From assembly GCF_002920575.1 (NCBI RefSeq), contig NZ_PQSQ01000015.1:50133-114132 (forward strand): a stretch of DNA of 64,000 nt. Direction: 5' to 3'. The notes below the pieces were generated by a model, which was given only the letters and a program-made list of their open reading frames with translations, searched no databases and was not told the origin of the DNA. The translations under genes and the position numbers were made by a program. Below are positions 1 through 9,488 of the stretch, one piece after another. Position 1 is the first letter of the stretch. Each line of letters begins with the position of its first letter. This DNA is from Streptomyces sp. Ru73. GTDB lineage: Bacteria > Actinomycetota > Actinomycetes > Streptomycetales > Streptomycetaceae.

Positions 1-1
1 G

Positions 2-1258
2 CTGGTCACCGTGCCGGTCTCGGTGGTCGTCGCGACCCGGATCGGCAAGCGGGCGCAGCCGCAGTTCGTCCAGCAGTGGAAGACCACCGGCAAGCTGAAC
101 GCGCACATCGAGGAGATGTACACCGGCCACTCGCTGGTCAAGGTCTTCGGCCGGCAGCAGGAGTCCGCCGAGCTCTTCCGCAAGGAGAACGAGGCGCTCT
201 ACGAGGCGGGCTTCCGGGCGCAGTTCATCTCGGGCGTCATCCAGCCCGCGATGATGTTCATCGGCAACCTCAACTACGTCCTGGTGGCCGTGGTCGGCGG
301 CCTCCGCGTCGCGGCCGGCGCGCTCTCCATCGGCGACGTGCAGGCGTTCATCCAGTACTCCCGGCAGTTCAGCCAGCCGCTCACCCAGGTCGCCTCGATG
401 GCCAACCTGGTGCAGTCCGGCGTCGCCTCGGCCGAGCGGGTCTTCGAGCTGCTGGACGCCGACGAGCAGGAGCCGGACGCGAAGGAGGCCCCGCGCCCCG
501 GCCACGTGTCGGGCAGGGTCGCCTTCGAGCACGTCTCCTTCCGGTACGACCCCGAGAAGCCGCTCATCGAGGACCTGTCGCTCGCGGTCAGCCCCGGCCA
601 GACGGTGGCCATCGTCGGCCCCACCGGCGCCGGCAAGACGACGCTGGTCAACCTGCTCATGCGGTTCTACGAGGTGACCGGCGGCCGGATCACACTGGAC
701 GGCGTGGACATCGCCGCGATGGCCCGCGAGGAGCTGCGCGCGAACATCGGGATGGTGCTCCAGGACACCTGGCTCTTCGGCGGGACCATCGCCGAGAACA
801 TCGCGTACGGCGCGCCCGAGGGCACCTCGATGGACAAGATCGTGGAGGCCGCGAAGGCCACCCACGTGGACCGCTTCGTACGCACCCTCCCGGACGGCTA
901 CGACACCGTCATCGACGAGGAGGGCGGCAACGTCTCGGTCGGCGAGAAGCAGCTGATCACCATCGCCCGCGCGTTCCTCGCCGAGCCCGCGATCCTGGTG
1001 CTGGACGAGGCGACCAGCTCGGTGGACACCCGTACCGAGCTGCTCATCCAGCAGGCCATGGCGCAGCTGCGCGCGGGCCGGACGAGCTTCGTGATCGCGC
1101 ACCGCCTGTCCACGATCCGCGACGCCGACCTGATCCTGGTCATGGAGTCCGGCACGATCGTCGAACAGGGCACGCACGACGCCCTGCTGGCCGCCGACGG
1201 CGCCTACGCGCGCCTGTACGCGGCCCAGTTCGCCGAGGCGGTCGCGGAGACGGACTGA
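2..1258 (+). CDS. ABC exporter, ATP-binding/permease subunit (5' end outside window)
   Basis: This is the C-terminal 418 residues of a fused permease-ATPase of the multidrug/lipid exporter type. The frame is open from base 2, so the start lies to the left. The end of the transmembrane domain is followed by a nucleotide-binding domain with Walker [10 protein letters not shown] (fragment residues about 205-213), Q-loop VLQDTW, Walker [11 protein letters not shown] (about 330-339) and H-loop IAHRLSTI. The signature motif is VSVGEKQ instead of LSGGQ, a variant seen in one half of heterodimeric exporters. A partner subunit is therefore likely upstream, though it cannot be seen. The exported substrate cannot be inferred. 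Confidence 0.93.
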   Translation: MVTVPVSVVVATRIGKRAQPQFVQQWKTTGKLNAHIEEMYTGHSLVKVFGRQQESAELFRKENEALYEAGFRAQFISGVIQPAMMFIGNLNYVLVAVVGGLRVAAGALSIGDVQAFIQYSRQFSQPLTQVASMANLVQSGVASAERVFELLDADEQEPDAKEAPRPGHVSGRVAFEHVSFRYDPEKPLIEDLSLAVSPGQTVAIVGPTGAGKTTLVNLLMRFYEVTGGRITLDGVDIAAMAREELRANIGMVLQDTWLFGGTIAENIAYGAPEGTSMDKIVEAAKATHVDRFVRTLPDGYDTVIDEEGGNVSVGEKQLITIARAFLAEPAILVLDEATSSVDTRTELLIQQAMAQLRAGRTSFVIAHRLSTIRDADLILVMESGTIVEQGTHDALLAADGAYARLYAAQFAEAVAETD

Positions 1259-1459
1259 GACCTCTGCCGCGCCCGCCCGCCGCTGTCAGACCCTCCCCGT
1301 ACTGTGTTGAGAAGGGGACCCCAAAAATCCCCCATGGGGGAGAAGGCGGGGGAAACGGTACGGCTGAGGGGGAGGCGGCGGGGGGGGGGAGCGGTACGCC
1401 GCTGGGCAGGGGGGACAGGTGCGTACCCCGCGTCGTGATGGAGTCGGGGAAGCCGCCCC

Positions 1460-2314
1460 TCACCCGTGTTCGTTGAGCCAGCTCGCGATGCGGGTCAGGA
1501 GTTCTGGGGGTGCGGCGTTTTCCGCGTGGCCGTAGCCGGGTTCGATCCAGAGGTCGGTGGAGTCGGGGGCGGCGGCGGCCGCGAGGGCGCGGGGGTGGTC
1601 GAGCGGGAAGTACGGGTCGCGGTCGCCGTGCACGATCAGCAGCGGGGTCGGGGCGATCAGCGGCGCCGCCTCGGTGGGGGAGAGGGGCACCGGGTCCCAG
1701 CCGCGGGAGTGGATGCGGGTGTGCAGCCCGAGCCGGCCCACCAGGCGGCCCAGCGGCCGCTCCACCACCCAGTGCAGCCGCCGCATCGCCGCGGTACCCC
1801 GGTAGTACCAGCGAGCAGGGGCGCTCACCGCCACCACCATGTCGGTGTGCGCACCTGTGCGCCCCTCGTGCGCCTGGCGGTACTCGGCGGCGTGCCGGAT
1901 CACCACCGAGCCGCCCATCGAGAAGCCCACGGTCGCCACCCGGGTGTGGCCCAGGATGCGCGCCCAGCGCACCGCGGCCGCCAGGTCCAGCACCTCCCGG
2001 TCGCCCACCGTGGACCGCCCGCCCGATCGGCCGTGCCCCCGGAAGGAGAACGTGACCACGGGGCTGTGCTGCGCGAACACGGCGGCGGCGCGGCGCAGCG
2101 CGGGGCGGTCGAGGGAGCCGGTGAAGCCGTGCGCGAGGACCACGACGAGGCCGTCGGGGGCGGCGGCCGGGGCGCCGGCGCGGGCCGGGCGCCGGGGGGT
2201 GTACTCGGCCTCGATGCACACGCCGTCGTCCGTCAACAAGGACACGCGCCGACCACTCGAAGTGATCGAAGGAACACAAGATCGCGCAAAGTCGGCCGAC
2301 GGCTGGGAAGACAT
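1460..2314 (-). CDS. alpha/beta hydrolase
   Basis: Cytosolic alpha/beta-hydrolase fold protein, 284 residues from this start. The oxyanion strand LVVVLAHGFTGS is followed by the nucleophile elbow GFSMGGS (Ser nucleophile), a late Asp in HGDRDPYF and a His in GYGHAENAAP, which completes the catalytic triad. The substrate is unknown. The gene is divergent from glnR. The start is uncertain: the frame stays open far upstream, ATG codons occur at 2335 and 2314, and neither has a strong ribosome site. A GTG at 2245 would still leave the full fold intact. In S. coelicolor a hydrolase gene is also divergent from glnR, as far as I recall. Confidence 0.85.
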   Translation of the reverse strand: MSSQPSADFARSCVPSITSSGRRVSLLTDDGVCIEAEYTPRRPARAGAPAAAPDGLVVVLAHGFTGSLDRPALRRAAAVFAQHSPVVTFSFRGHGRSGGRSTVGDREVLDLAAAVRWARILGHTRVATVGFSMGGSVVIRHAAEYRQAHEGRTGAHTDMVVAVSAPARWYYRGTAAMRRLHWVVERPLGRLVGRLGLHTRIHSRGWDPVPLSPTEAAPLIAPTPLLIVHGDRDPYFPLDHPRALAAAAAPDSTDLWIEPGYGHAENAAPPELLTRIASWLNEHG

Positions 2315-2336
2315 GTGGGCTATTCTGGCGGGCATG

Positions 2337-2370
2337 AAGGATCCGGGCAGCGTAGCCCCCGGATCCTTTT
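2337..2370. promoter_or_regulatory. perfect 11-bp inverted repeat upstream of glnR
   Basis: The arms AAGGATCCGGG (2337-2347) and CCCGGATCCTT (2358-2368) are perfectly complementary around a 10-base loop. On the + strand the hairpin ends in TTTT, so it has the shape of an intrinsic terminator or attenuator. No + strand gene ends here: it lies between the divergent hydrolase and glnR, about 245 bases before the glnR start. It could be an attenuator in a long glnR leader, or an operator. Confidence 0.55.
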
Positions 2371-2613
2371 GTGCTTTCAGACGCGCCGCGCGCGGATGAG
2401 CGCAGGTGTGCTCCTTGGGCGCGGAGCGTACCGAAGCGCTCACGTTCCGGAGGCACGCGAACCTCGCAACGGCGCGGGGCCCGCGATGTGAGAAGCAGTG
2501 CCGCAAACGTCCTCGCAGGCAGGGACCGAGGAGGAACCGATGGGCGAGCGAAGCGTGCAGGAACACCGAACGGACAGGCAACGACGGACGACCCGGACGG
2601 GCGGTGAGCGACG

Positions 2614-3438
2614 ATGAGCTCGCTGCTCCTCCTGACCAACGCTCTCCAGCCCTCCACGGAAGTGCTGCCCGCGCTCGGCCTCCTGCTGCACAGCGTGCGC
2701 GTCGCTCCGGCCGAGGGCCCGGCCCTGGTGGACACCCCCGGCGCCGACGTCATCCTCATCGACGGCCGCCGCGACCTCCCGCAGGTCCGGTCGCTCTGCC
2801 AGCTGCTGCGCTCCACCGGCCCCGGCTGTCCCCTCGTCCTCGTCGTGACCGAGGGCGGCCTCGCCGCCGTCACCGCCGACTGGGGCATCGACGACGTCCT
2901 GCTCGACACCGCGGGGCCCGCCGAGGTCGAGGCGCGGCTCCGGCTCGCCATGGGCCGCCAGCAGATCTCCACGGACGACAGCCCGATGGAGATCCGCACC
3001 GGTGACCTGTCCGTGGACGAGGCGACCTACAGCGCCAAGCTCAAGGGCCGGGTGCTGGACCTGACCTTCAAGGAGTTCGAGCTCCTGAAGTACCTCGCGC
3101 AGCACCCGGGCCGGGTCTTCACCCGCGCCCAGCTGCTGCAGGAGGTCTGGGGGTACGACTACTTCGGCGGTACGCGCACCGTCGACGTGCACGTACGGCG
3201 GCTGCGCGCCAAGCTCGGCCCGGAGCACGAGTCGCTCATCGGCACCGTGCGCAATGTCGGCTACCGCTTCGTCGTACCGGAGAAGGTCGAGCGGGCCGCC
3301 GAGGAGGCCAAGGGGAAGGCCGCGCAGCAGGCCGCGCAGCAGACCGGGCGCCCGGCCGCCGGGGCCGCGGACGAGGCCCGCGAGCACGCCGCCGACCGGA
3401 GCGCGGCGACCAGCGGCGCACGCCCTGCCGACCGCTAG
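2614..3438 (+). CDS. glnR: GlnR, global nitrogen response regulator
   Basis: OmpR-family regulator of nitrogen assimilation in actinomycetes (glnA, amtB and nitrite reductase genes among its known targets). The N-terminus [17 protein letters not shown] and the receiver segment through [13 protein letters not shown] are essentially the S. coelicolor GlnR sequence. The receiver (about 1-115) is atypical: Asp50 is present but the usual N-terminal acidic pair is replaced by LLLTN, which fits a regulator that is not controlled by ordinary His-Asp phosphotransfer. A winged-helix domain (about 128-225) ends in [13 protein letters not shown] 45-residue Ala/Gln-rich tail makes it 274 residues, slightly longer than the 267 I remember for S. 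coelicolor. No partner kinase is adjacent. Confidence 0.95.
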   Translation: MSSLLLLTNALQPSTEVLPALGLLLHSVRVAPAEGPALVDTPGADVILIDGRRDLPQVRSLCQLLRSTGPGCPLVLVVTEGGLAAVTADWGIDDVLLDTAGPAEVEARLRLAMGRQQISTDDSPMEIRTGDLSVDEATYSAKLKGRVLDLTFKEFELLKYLAQHPGRVFTRAQLLQEVWGYDYFGGTRTVDVHVRRLRAKLGPEHESLIGTVRNVGYRFVVPEKVERAAEEAKGKAAQQAAQQTGRPAAGAADEAREHAADRSAATSGARPADR

Positions 3439-3462
3439 CACCACCCGCGTAGACTGCCGCGC

Positions 3463-4488
3463 GTGGCCAAGGTGACGCGGGATGATGTGGCGAGGCTGGC
3501 GGGGACGTCCACCGCCGTGGTGAGTTACGTCATCAACAACGGACCGAGGCCGGTCGCCCCGGCCACGCGCGAGCGGGTGCTCGCCGCGATCAAGGAGCTG
3601 GGCTACCGGCCGGACCGCGTCGCGCAGGCCATGGCCTCCCGGCGTACCGACCTCATAGGGCTCATCGTTCCCGACACCCGGCAGCCGTTCTTCGCGGAGA
3701 TGGCGCACGCGGTGGAGCGTGCCGCCTCCGAGCGCGGCAAGATGGTGCTGGTCGGCAACGCCAACTACGAGGACGAGCGCGAGGTCCACTACCTCCGCGC
3801 CTTCCTCGGGATGCGGGTCGCGGGGCTCATCCTGATCAGCCAGGGCCCTAGTGAGCACGCCGCCGCCGAGATCGACACCTGGGACGCCCGTGTGGTGCTG
3901 CTGCACCGCCGGCCGGACGCGATCGACGACGTCGCCGTCATGGCGGACGACATCGGCGGCGCCCAGCTCGCCACCCGCCACCTGCTGGAGCACGGCCACC
4001 CCTACGTCGCGTTCTTCGGCGGTCTGGAGGAGACGCCGAAGTCCGGCGACCCGGTCACCGACCACGTCAAGGGCTGGCAGCGGGCCATGCAGGAGGCCGG
4101 CCGCTCGACCGAGGGCCGGTACTTCCAGGCTCCGTACAACCGCTACGAGGCGTATCCGCTCGCGCTGAAGCTGCTCGACGGCCCGGACCGGCCGCCGGCG
4201 ATCATGTGCGCCACCGACGACCAGGCCATCGCCGTGCTGCGCGCGGCGCGTGAGCTGCGCATCGACGTGCCGGGCGAGCTGGCGGTGGCGGGCTTCGACG
4301 ACGTGAAGGAGGCGGCGCTGACCGATCCGCCGCTCACCACGATCGGCTCGGACCGTGAGGCGATGGCCCGTACGGCGGTGGACCTGGTGCTGGACGACGC
4401 GCTGCGGCTGGCCGGGTCGCGCCGGGAGCGGCTGCGCCAGTACCCGTCCCGGCTGGTGGTCCGCCGGTCCTGCGGCTGCGGGGGCTGA
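3463..4488 (+). CDS. LacI-family transcriptional regulator
   Basis: 341-residue repressor with the LacI helix-turn-helix at the extreme N-terminus ([20 protein letters not shown], residues 5-24) and the hinge region [21 protein letters not shown] periplasmic-binding-protein-like effector domain follows ([25 protein letters not shown] near residue 275). The GTG start lies 24 bases after the glnR stop in the same direction, so the two may be co-transcribed. The effector is probably a sugar or related small molecule, and no operator or sugar operon is adjacent to show which. The C-terminus RRSCGCGG is Cys-containing, which is unusual but common in actinobacterial members. Confidence 0.92.
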   Translation: MAKVTRDDVARLAGTSTAVVSYVINNGPRPVAPATRERVLAAIKELGYRPDRVAQAMASRRTDLIGLIVPDTRQPFFAEMAHAVERAASERGKMVLVGNANYEDEREVHYLRAFLGMRVAGLILISQGPSEHAAAEIDTWDARVVLLHRRPDAIDDVAVMADDIGGAQLATRHLLEHGHPYVAFFGGLEETPKSGDPVTDHVKGWQRAMQEAGRSTEGRYFQAPYNRYEAYPLALKLLDGPDRPPAIMCATDDQAIAVLRAARELRIDVPGELAVAGFDDVKEAALTDPPLTTIGSDREAMARTAVDLVLDDALRLAGSRRERLRQYPSRLVVRRSCGCGG

Positions 4489-4589
4489 CCTCCGCGCGGG
4501 GGCGTCTTTATACCGGGCATACCGACTTCTGCCGGACCTCTCAGGGTGCTCTCAGCTCCTTCTCATGCACGGCTCGCAGAGTGGTGGAC

Positions 4590-5642
4590 ATGACCGAGAG
4601 CTACCGCCGAAGCGGCGAAGAGACCCCGCAGTACGACACCCGTCGGTCGACCCCGTACGCGTCCTTCGGCCCGTACGGCCAGGGGCAGGCGGCCTGTCCG
4701 CCGCCGCCCCCGTACGCTCCGCCGGGCGCGCCCGCCGACGGTGGTCCCGAGGACGCCCCGCGCCGCCGGATGCGCCGCCCCGTCGCGCTGATCGCGGCGG
4801 TCGCGCTGGCCTCCGGTCTGATCGGCGGCGGCAGTGCCGCGCTCATCGAGGGCGCCACGCAGGGCGCCGGCAGCAGCGGCCAGAGCACCGCCGTGGTCAA
4901 CGCGGGCGCCACCACCGGCAACGGGGTCTCCTCGGTGGCGAAGGCGGTCAGCCCCGCCATCGTCGAGATCAAGGCCCGGACCGCCGACGGCCGGTCCACC
5001 GGCTCCGGCGTCGTCCTCACCGGCGACGGCGAGATCATCACCAACAACCACGTGGTCTCCGGCGCGGACACCGTCTCCGTCTCCTTCAGCGACGGCTCGA
5101 CCAGGACCGCGCGGGTCGTGGGCACCGACCCGGACAAGGACCTGGCGCTGATCAAGGTCAAGGGCGCCAAGGACCTCACGCACGCCACCCTCGGCGACTC
5201 CAGCAAGCTGGCGGTCGGCGACCAGGTCGTCGCGATCGGCTCGCCCGAGGGGCTCACCGGCTCGGTGACCAGCGGCATCGTCTCCGCGCTCAACCGCGAC
5301 GTGACCGTGCCCAAGGAGGACCAGGGCCAGCAGCAACAGCAGCAGGGCCAGGGCGACATACCGTGGCCGTTCGAGTTCGGCGGCAACCAGTACAACGGTG
5401 ACACCGGCGACTCGACCACGTCCTACAAGGCGATACAGACCGATGCCTCGCTCAACCCCGGCAACTCCGGCGGTGCCCTGATCGACATGTCCGGCCGGAT
5501 CATCGGCATCAACTCCGCCATGTACTCGCCGTCCAACGCCACCAGCAGCACCGCCGGCAGCGTCGGCCTCGGCTTCGCCATCCCGATCAACACCGTCAAG
5601 GCCGACCTGGACAACCTGCGCTCCGGCGGCAGCGGCAGCTGA
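4590..5642 (+). CDS. HtrA/DegP-like membrane-anchored serine protease lacking a PDZ domain
   Basis: Trypsin-like protease of envelope quality control, 350 residues. A cytosolic Pro/Tyr-rich N-terminus is followed by one membrane anchor (about 64-90) and an extracytoplasmic catalytic domain. His is in TNNHVVS (about 154), Asp in DPDKDLAL (about 184) and Ser in NPGNSGGAL (about 293). The protein stops soon after the catalytic domain at [15 protein letters not shown], so there is no room for the usual PDZ domain. A Gln-rich loop interrupts the barrel near 247-255. It precedes a two-component pair in the same direction, recalling the mycobacterial mprA-mprB-pepD group. An in-frame GTG pair at 4581 is an alternative start. 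Confidence 0.92.
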   Translation: MTESYRRSGEETPQYDTRRSTPYASFGPYGQGQAACPPPPPYAPPGAPADGGPEDAPRRRMRRPVALIAAVALASGLIGGGSAALIEGATQGAGSSGQSTAVVNAGATTGNGVSSVAKAVSPAIVEIKARTADGRSTGSGVVLTGDGEIITNNHVVSGADTVSVSFSDGSTRTARVVGTDPDKDLALIKVKGAKDLTHATLGDSSKLAVGDQVVAIGSPEGLTGSVTSGIVSALNRDVTVPKEDQGQQQQQQGQGDIPWPFEFGGNQYNGDTGDSTTSYKAIQTDASLNPGNSGGALIDMSGRIIGINSAMYSPSNATSSTAGSVGLGFAIPINTVKADLDNLRSGGSGS

Positions 5643-5715
5643 GGAGCGGCGGCCGCACCTGAGAAGCTGGGGACGCAACCGTCCGCTTCCCGTACATACC
5701 GAGGACCCGACACCC

Positions 5716-6450
5716 ATGAGCGCCGCCGAGCAGGGCGAGACGTCCGCCCGCATCCTGATCGTCGACGACGAGCCCGCCGTCCGCGAGGCGCTGCGGCGGT
5801 CGCTCGCCTTCGAGGGGTACGCCACCGAGGAGGCCGTCGACGGCCTGGACGCGGTGGAGAAGGTGGCCGCTTTCCGGCCCGAACTGATCGTGCTGGACGT
5901 GCTGATGCCGCGGATGGACGGCCTGACCGCGGCCCGCAGGCTGCGCGCGAGCGGGCTGACCGTGCCGATCCTGATGCTCACGGCCCGCGACACGGTCGGC
6001 GACCGGGTCACCGGACTGGACGCGGGCGCCGACGACTACCTGGTCAAGCCGTTCGAGCTGGACGAGCTGCTGGCCCGCATCCGGGCGCTGCTGCGCCGCA
6101 GTTCGTACGCTGCGGCGGCCGGCGCCACGCCCGACGAGGGTGACACGCTCACCTTCGCCGACCTGACGATGAACCTGGCCACCCGCGAAGTCACCCGCGG
6201 CGGCCGTCCGGTGGAGCTGACCCGCACCGAGTTCACCCTGCTGGAGATGTTCCTGGCCCATCCGCGCCAGGTCCTCACCCGTGAGCAGATCCTCAAGGCC
6301 GTCTGGGGCTTCGACTTCGAGCCCTCCTCCAACTCCCTGGACGTGTACGTGATGTACCTGCGGCGCAAGACCGAGGCGGGTGGCGAGCCGCGGCTGGTGC
6401 ACACGGTGCGCGGCGTCGGGTACGTCCTGCGGTCCGGCGGTGCCGAGTGA
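5716..6450 (+). CDS. OmpR/MprA-like response regulator
   Basis: 244-residue DNA-binding response regulator. The receiver has the acidic pair in ILIVDDEP, phospho-acceptor Asp61 ([10 protein letters not shown]), a Thr/Ala switch LMLTARD and Lys111 in YLVKPFE. A winged-helix effector follows (about 143-240), ending with [13 protein letters not shown]. The stop overlaps the start of the downstream histidine kinase by four bases, so the two are translationally coupled. With the HtrA-like protease just upstream, an envelope-stress role like that of MprAB is a reasonable inference, not proven by sequence. Confidence 0.94.
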   Translation: MSAAEQGETSARILIVDDEPAVREALRRSLAFEGYATEEAVDGLDAVEKVAAFRPELIVLDVLMPRMDGLTAARRLRASGLTVPILMLTARDTVGDRVTGLDAGADDYLVKPFELDELLARIRALLRRSSYAAAAGATPDEGDTLTFADLTMNLATREVTRGGRPVELTRTEFTLLEMFLAHPRQVLTREQILKAVWGFDFEPSSNSLDVYVMYLRRKTEAGGEPRLVHTVRGVGYVLRSGGAE

Positions 6451-7895
6451 ACCTGCGCGAGAGGGCGGCCCAGCGCTACCGCCGGCTGCCCCTGCGGTCC
6501 CGGCTGGCGATGCTCACCGCGCTCGCCGTCGCGCTCGCGGTGGCCGCCTCGGCCGCCGCCTGCTGGGTGATCACCCGCGACCGGCTCACCGAGCAGTTGG
6601 ACGGGACGCTGAGCAAGGTCAGCGTGGACGGCTCGTACGTACGGGCGCTGAGCGCCGAGTGCAACGGCATCACCCAGGGCGTGCGCTTCCCGCCCACGCC
6701 GTACACGGTGCAGCTGGTGTCGGTGGACGGCCGGGTGTGCACCTCCTCGGAGAAGTCGCAGATCCCCGCTTCGGCCGCGGACGTCCAGGTCGCGCGGGGC
6801 AGTGCCCCCGAGGCGCTGCACACCGCACGGGCCGCCGACGGCGCGGAGATGCGGGTGTCCACGAAGCCGTACGACGGCCCGGCCACCGACGCGTTCGGCA
6901 ACCAGGTGGCGGTGTCCGTCGCCGCGCCCATGGACCAGGTCACCCGGCCGCTGAACCAGCTCGCGCTGGTCCTGCTGATCGTGTGCGGGGTGGGCGTGCT
7001 GGGCGCGGCGACCACCGGCCTGTGGGTGGCCAGGGCGGGCCTGAAGCCGGTGGACCGGCTCACCGCCGCCGTCGAGCACGTCGCCCGCACGGAGGACCTG
7101 GCGGTCCGCATCCCCACCGAGGGCGAGGACGAGATCGCCCGGCTCTCCCGGTCCTTCAACTCCATGACCGCGGCGCTCGCCGCCTCCCGCGACCTCCAGG
7201 CGCAGCTCATCGCGGACGCGGGCCACGAGCTGCGTACCCCGCTGACCTCGCTGCGCACCAACATCGACCTGCTGGAGCGCAGCGAGCGCACCGGCCGGGC
7301 CATCCCGGCCGAGGACAAGCTCGCCCTGCTGGACTCGGTGAAGGCCCAGATGGGCGAGCTGGCCGCGCTCATCGGCGATCTCCAGGAGCTGTCCAGGACG
7401 CCCGACCACGGGGCCGCGGGGCAGAGCGCGCCGCCGGTCGTCGCGCTGCACGACATCGCGGCGGCGGCGCTGGAGCGGGCCCGGCTGCGCGGCCCGTCCC
7501 TCACCCTCGACGCCGCCCTGGACCCCTGGTACGTACGGGCCGACCCGGCGGCGCTGGAGCGCGCCGTGGTCAACCTGCTGGACAACGCCGTGAAGTTCAG
7601 CCCGTCCGGCGGCACGGTCGAGGTGCGCCTCAAGGACGGCCTGCTGACCGTGCGGGACCACGGCCCCGGCATTCCGGCGCACGAACTCCCGCACGTCTTC
7701 GAGCGGTTCTGGCGCTCGCCCTCCGCGCGCAGCCTGCCGGGCAGCGGCCTCGGGCTGTCGATCGTGGCCCGCACCGCCCAGCAGGCCGGCGGCGGCGTCC
7801 GGCTGCGCCCCGCCGAGGGCGGCGGCACGCTGGCGGAACTCACCCTGCCGGGGGCCGCGGTGCCGCCCCCGGAGGAGCCGCCGACGGCCGGGTGA
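6447..7895 (+). CDS. MprB-like sensor histidine kinase
   Basis: 482-residue membrane sensor kinase. TM1 is at about 19-42 and TM2 at about 171-195, and they flank a 125-residue extracytoplasmic sensor region. A HAMP linker is followed by the H-box [16 protein letters not shown] with His260. The catalytic domain has an N-box ([13 protein letters not shown], 374-386), a G1 box in RDHGPGIP and G2 GSGLGLSIV. The GTG start overlaps the response-regulator stop. It would autophosphorylate and pass phosphate to the partner encoded at 5716. The signal is unknown; the sensor region contains two Cys that could form a disulfide. Confidence 0.94.
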   Translation: MNLRERAAQRYRRLPLRSRLAMLTALAVALAVAASAAACWVITRDRLTEQLDGTLSKVSVDGSYVRALSAECNGITQGVRFPPTPYTVQLVSVDGRVCTSSEKSQIPASAADVQVARGSAPEALHTARAADGAEMRVSTKPYDGPATDAFGNQVAVSVAAPMDQVTRPLNQLALVLLIVCGVGVLGAATTGLWVARAGLKPVDRLTAAVEHVARTEDLAVRIPTEGEDEIARLSRSFNSMTAALAASRDLQAQLIADAGHELRTPLTSLRTNIDLLERSERTGRAIPAEDKLALLDSVKAQMGELAALIGDLQELSRTPDHGAAGQSAPPVVALHDIAAAALERARLRGPSLTLDAALDPWYVRADPAALERAVVNLLDNAVKFSPSGGTVEVRLKDGLLTVRDHGPGIPAHELPHVFERFWRSPSARSLPGSGLGLSIVARTAQQAGGGVRLRPAEGGGTLAELTLPGAAVPPPEEPPTAG

Positions 7896-7915
7896 GGTTC
7901 AGCGGGCGAAGCGGC

Positions 7916-9373
7916 TCAGCGGGCGAAGCCCGACCCCAGCGCCGCGCCCGCCTCGGGGCCGCCGAGCGCACCGGGACCGTAGGAGACCACGCCCTTCGTG
8001 GTCAGCCCGGTGGTGGCACCGCGGAGGGCCCACACCGCGCCGGTGTTCTTCGGGGTCGTGCCGTCCTCGCCCGGCGCGCCGGCCGCGAGGTCGGCCTTGC
8101 CGTCGCCGTCGGTGTCCAGCAGCGAGACCGCCTCGCCGAACCGGTCACCGGCCTCGGCGACGCCCGGGACGCCCGCGGTGTCCTGGTGGAAGGACTGCGC
8201 GCCGGTGCCGGTCAGGCCGCCCTTGCCGCCCTTGAGCAGGACGGTGCTGCCCGCGTCCTTCAGGTTCGCGCCGGAGGCGGAGGTCAGGTCCTCGTACGGG
8301 ACGCCGACCGCGACGTCCGCGTACCCGTCGCCGTTCACGTCGCCCGCGCTGAGCGAGTAGCCGAACTGGTCGCCCTCCTCGCCGGCACCGGGTACGCCCG
8401 CGCTGTCCTGGGTGAGCGTCGTGGTGCGCTTGCCCGGGCCGTCCGGCGAGCCGTACGCGACCTTGACGGTGCCCTTGTCGTACGGGAGGTCCTCGACGAC
8501 GCCGCCGGGGACCGGGCGGTATATGAGGTCGCCGTAACCGTCCTTGTCGACGTCGCCGACGGTGGCCGACGCCGCGTCCGGCAGCGCGGTGGAGGTGGTG
8601 GCGAGGCCGTCCTTGCCGCCCTTCCACAGCTCGCTGGACTCCGACCGCTCCTCGAACTCGTGCATGCTGACCAGGTCGTCCCGGCCGTCCCCGGTGAGGT
8701 CGCCGGCCACCAGTTCCGAGGAGCGGAAGAGGTGGTCGGTCAGGAGGTCGGCGGTCCGGGCGGGCGCGCCGGCCCGGGTGAACGGCCCGTACATCACGTG
8801 CAGCCCGGAGGACTCGGTCCCGTCGCCGTCGGTGTCGGAGACCAGGTCGGCGTGGCCGTCGCCGTCGAAGTCACCGGCGGTGAGGTTGCCGCCGTCGGTG
8901 CCCTGGAGGGTGGCGGCGCCGCCCTTGCCGTCGGTGGAGCCCCACAGGACGTAGGCCTTGCCGCCGCCGTTGACGGCGAGGTCGCTGGTGCCGTCGCCGT
9001 CCAGGTCGCGGGCGACGGTGCGGTCGCCGAACCGGTTGTTCTCGCCGGGGTCGCCGGGCACGCCCGGGGTGGCGAGGCTGATGACCTGGTGCTTGCCGGT
9101 GGCCGCGCCGGAGGCGGAGCCGTAGACCACGGTGACGTAACCGGCCTTGGCCTTGCCGCCGACGGTGGCCTCGGGCGCGCCGGCAACGATGTCGGCGTAG
9201 CCGTCGTGGTTGAAGTCCGCCTGGGGTGCGGTACCGGCCGGGCCCTTGGCCGCGGCGGCCGCGGCGGCGTCGGCGGGGGCCGCGGTCGCCGGGGCGGCGA
9301 GCGCGAGCGGGGCGGTGATCAGGGCGGCCACCACGGCGCAGCGCGCTGCGGTGGGGGTGGAGCGGTGGCGCAC
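7916..9373 (-). CDS. secreted FG-GAP repeat (integrin-like beta-propeller) protein
   Basis: 485-residue exported protein. A signal peptide (ARCAVVAALITAPLALAAPA, cleavage near ATA-AP) precedes repeated FG-GAP units of the form D-x-N/D-x-D-G-Y/F-x-D-L/I, for example DFNHDGYADIVAGAP, DLDGDGTSDLAV, DVNGDGYADVAVGVP and DTDGDGKADLAAGAP. These Ca-binding loops typically build a seven-bladed propeller. The start was set at the GTG at 9373 because AGGAGGAACT sits directly before it; an upstream in-frame start gives residues that do not look like a leader. Function is unknown: such proteins are secreted or surface-bound, with adhesive or hydrolytic partners. It is convergent with the kinase gene. Confidence 0.9.
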   Translation of the reverse strand: MRHRSTPTAARCAVVAALITAPLALAAPATAAPADAAAAAAAKGPAGTAPQADFNHDGYADIVAGAPEATVGGKAKAGYVTVVYGSASGAATGKHQVISLATPGVPGDPGENNRFGDRTVARDLDGDGTSDLAVNGGGKAYVLWGSTDGKGGAATLQGTDGGNLTAGDFDGDGHADLVSDTDGDGTESSGLHVMYGPFTRAGAPARTADLLTDHLFRSSELVAGDLTGDGRDDLVSMHEFEERSESSELWKGGKDGLATTSTALPDAASATVGDVDKDGYGDLIYRPVPGGVVEDLPYDKGTVKVAYGSPDGPGKRTTTLTQDSAGVPGAGEEGDQFGYSLSAGDVNGDGYADVAVGVPYEDLTSASGANLKDAGSTVLLKGGKGGLTGTGAQSFHQDTAGVPGVAEAGDRFGEAVSLLDTDGDGKADLAAGAPGEDGTTPKNTGAVWALRGATTGLTTKGVVSYGPGALGGPEAGAALGSGFAR

Positions 9374-9488
9374 AGTTCCTCCTGTGGTCGGCACCCGGAC
9401 ACCCCGGGTGCACCTGCCGTACACCCCCTACGACGTCAGTGGTGCGCGCGTGGTTGTACGCACACGCCTCATCTGCCCCTGAAGTCCC

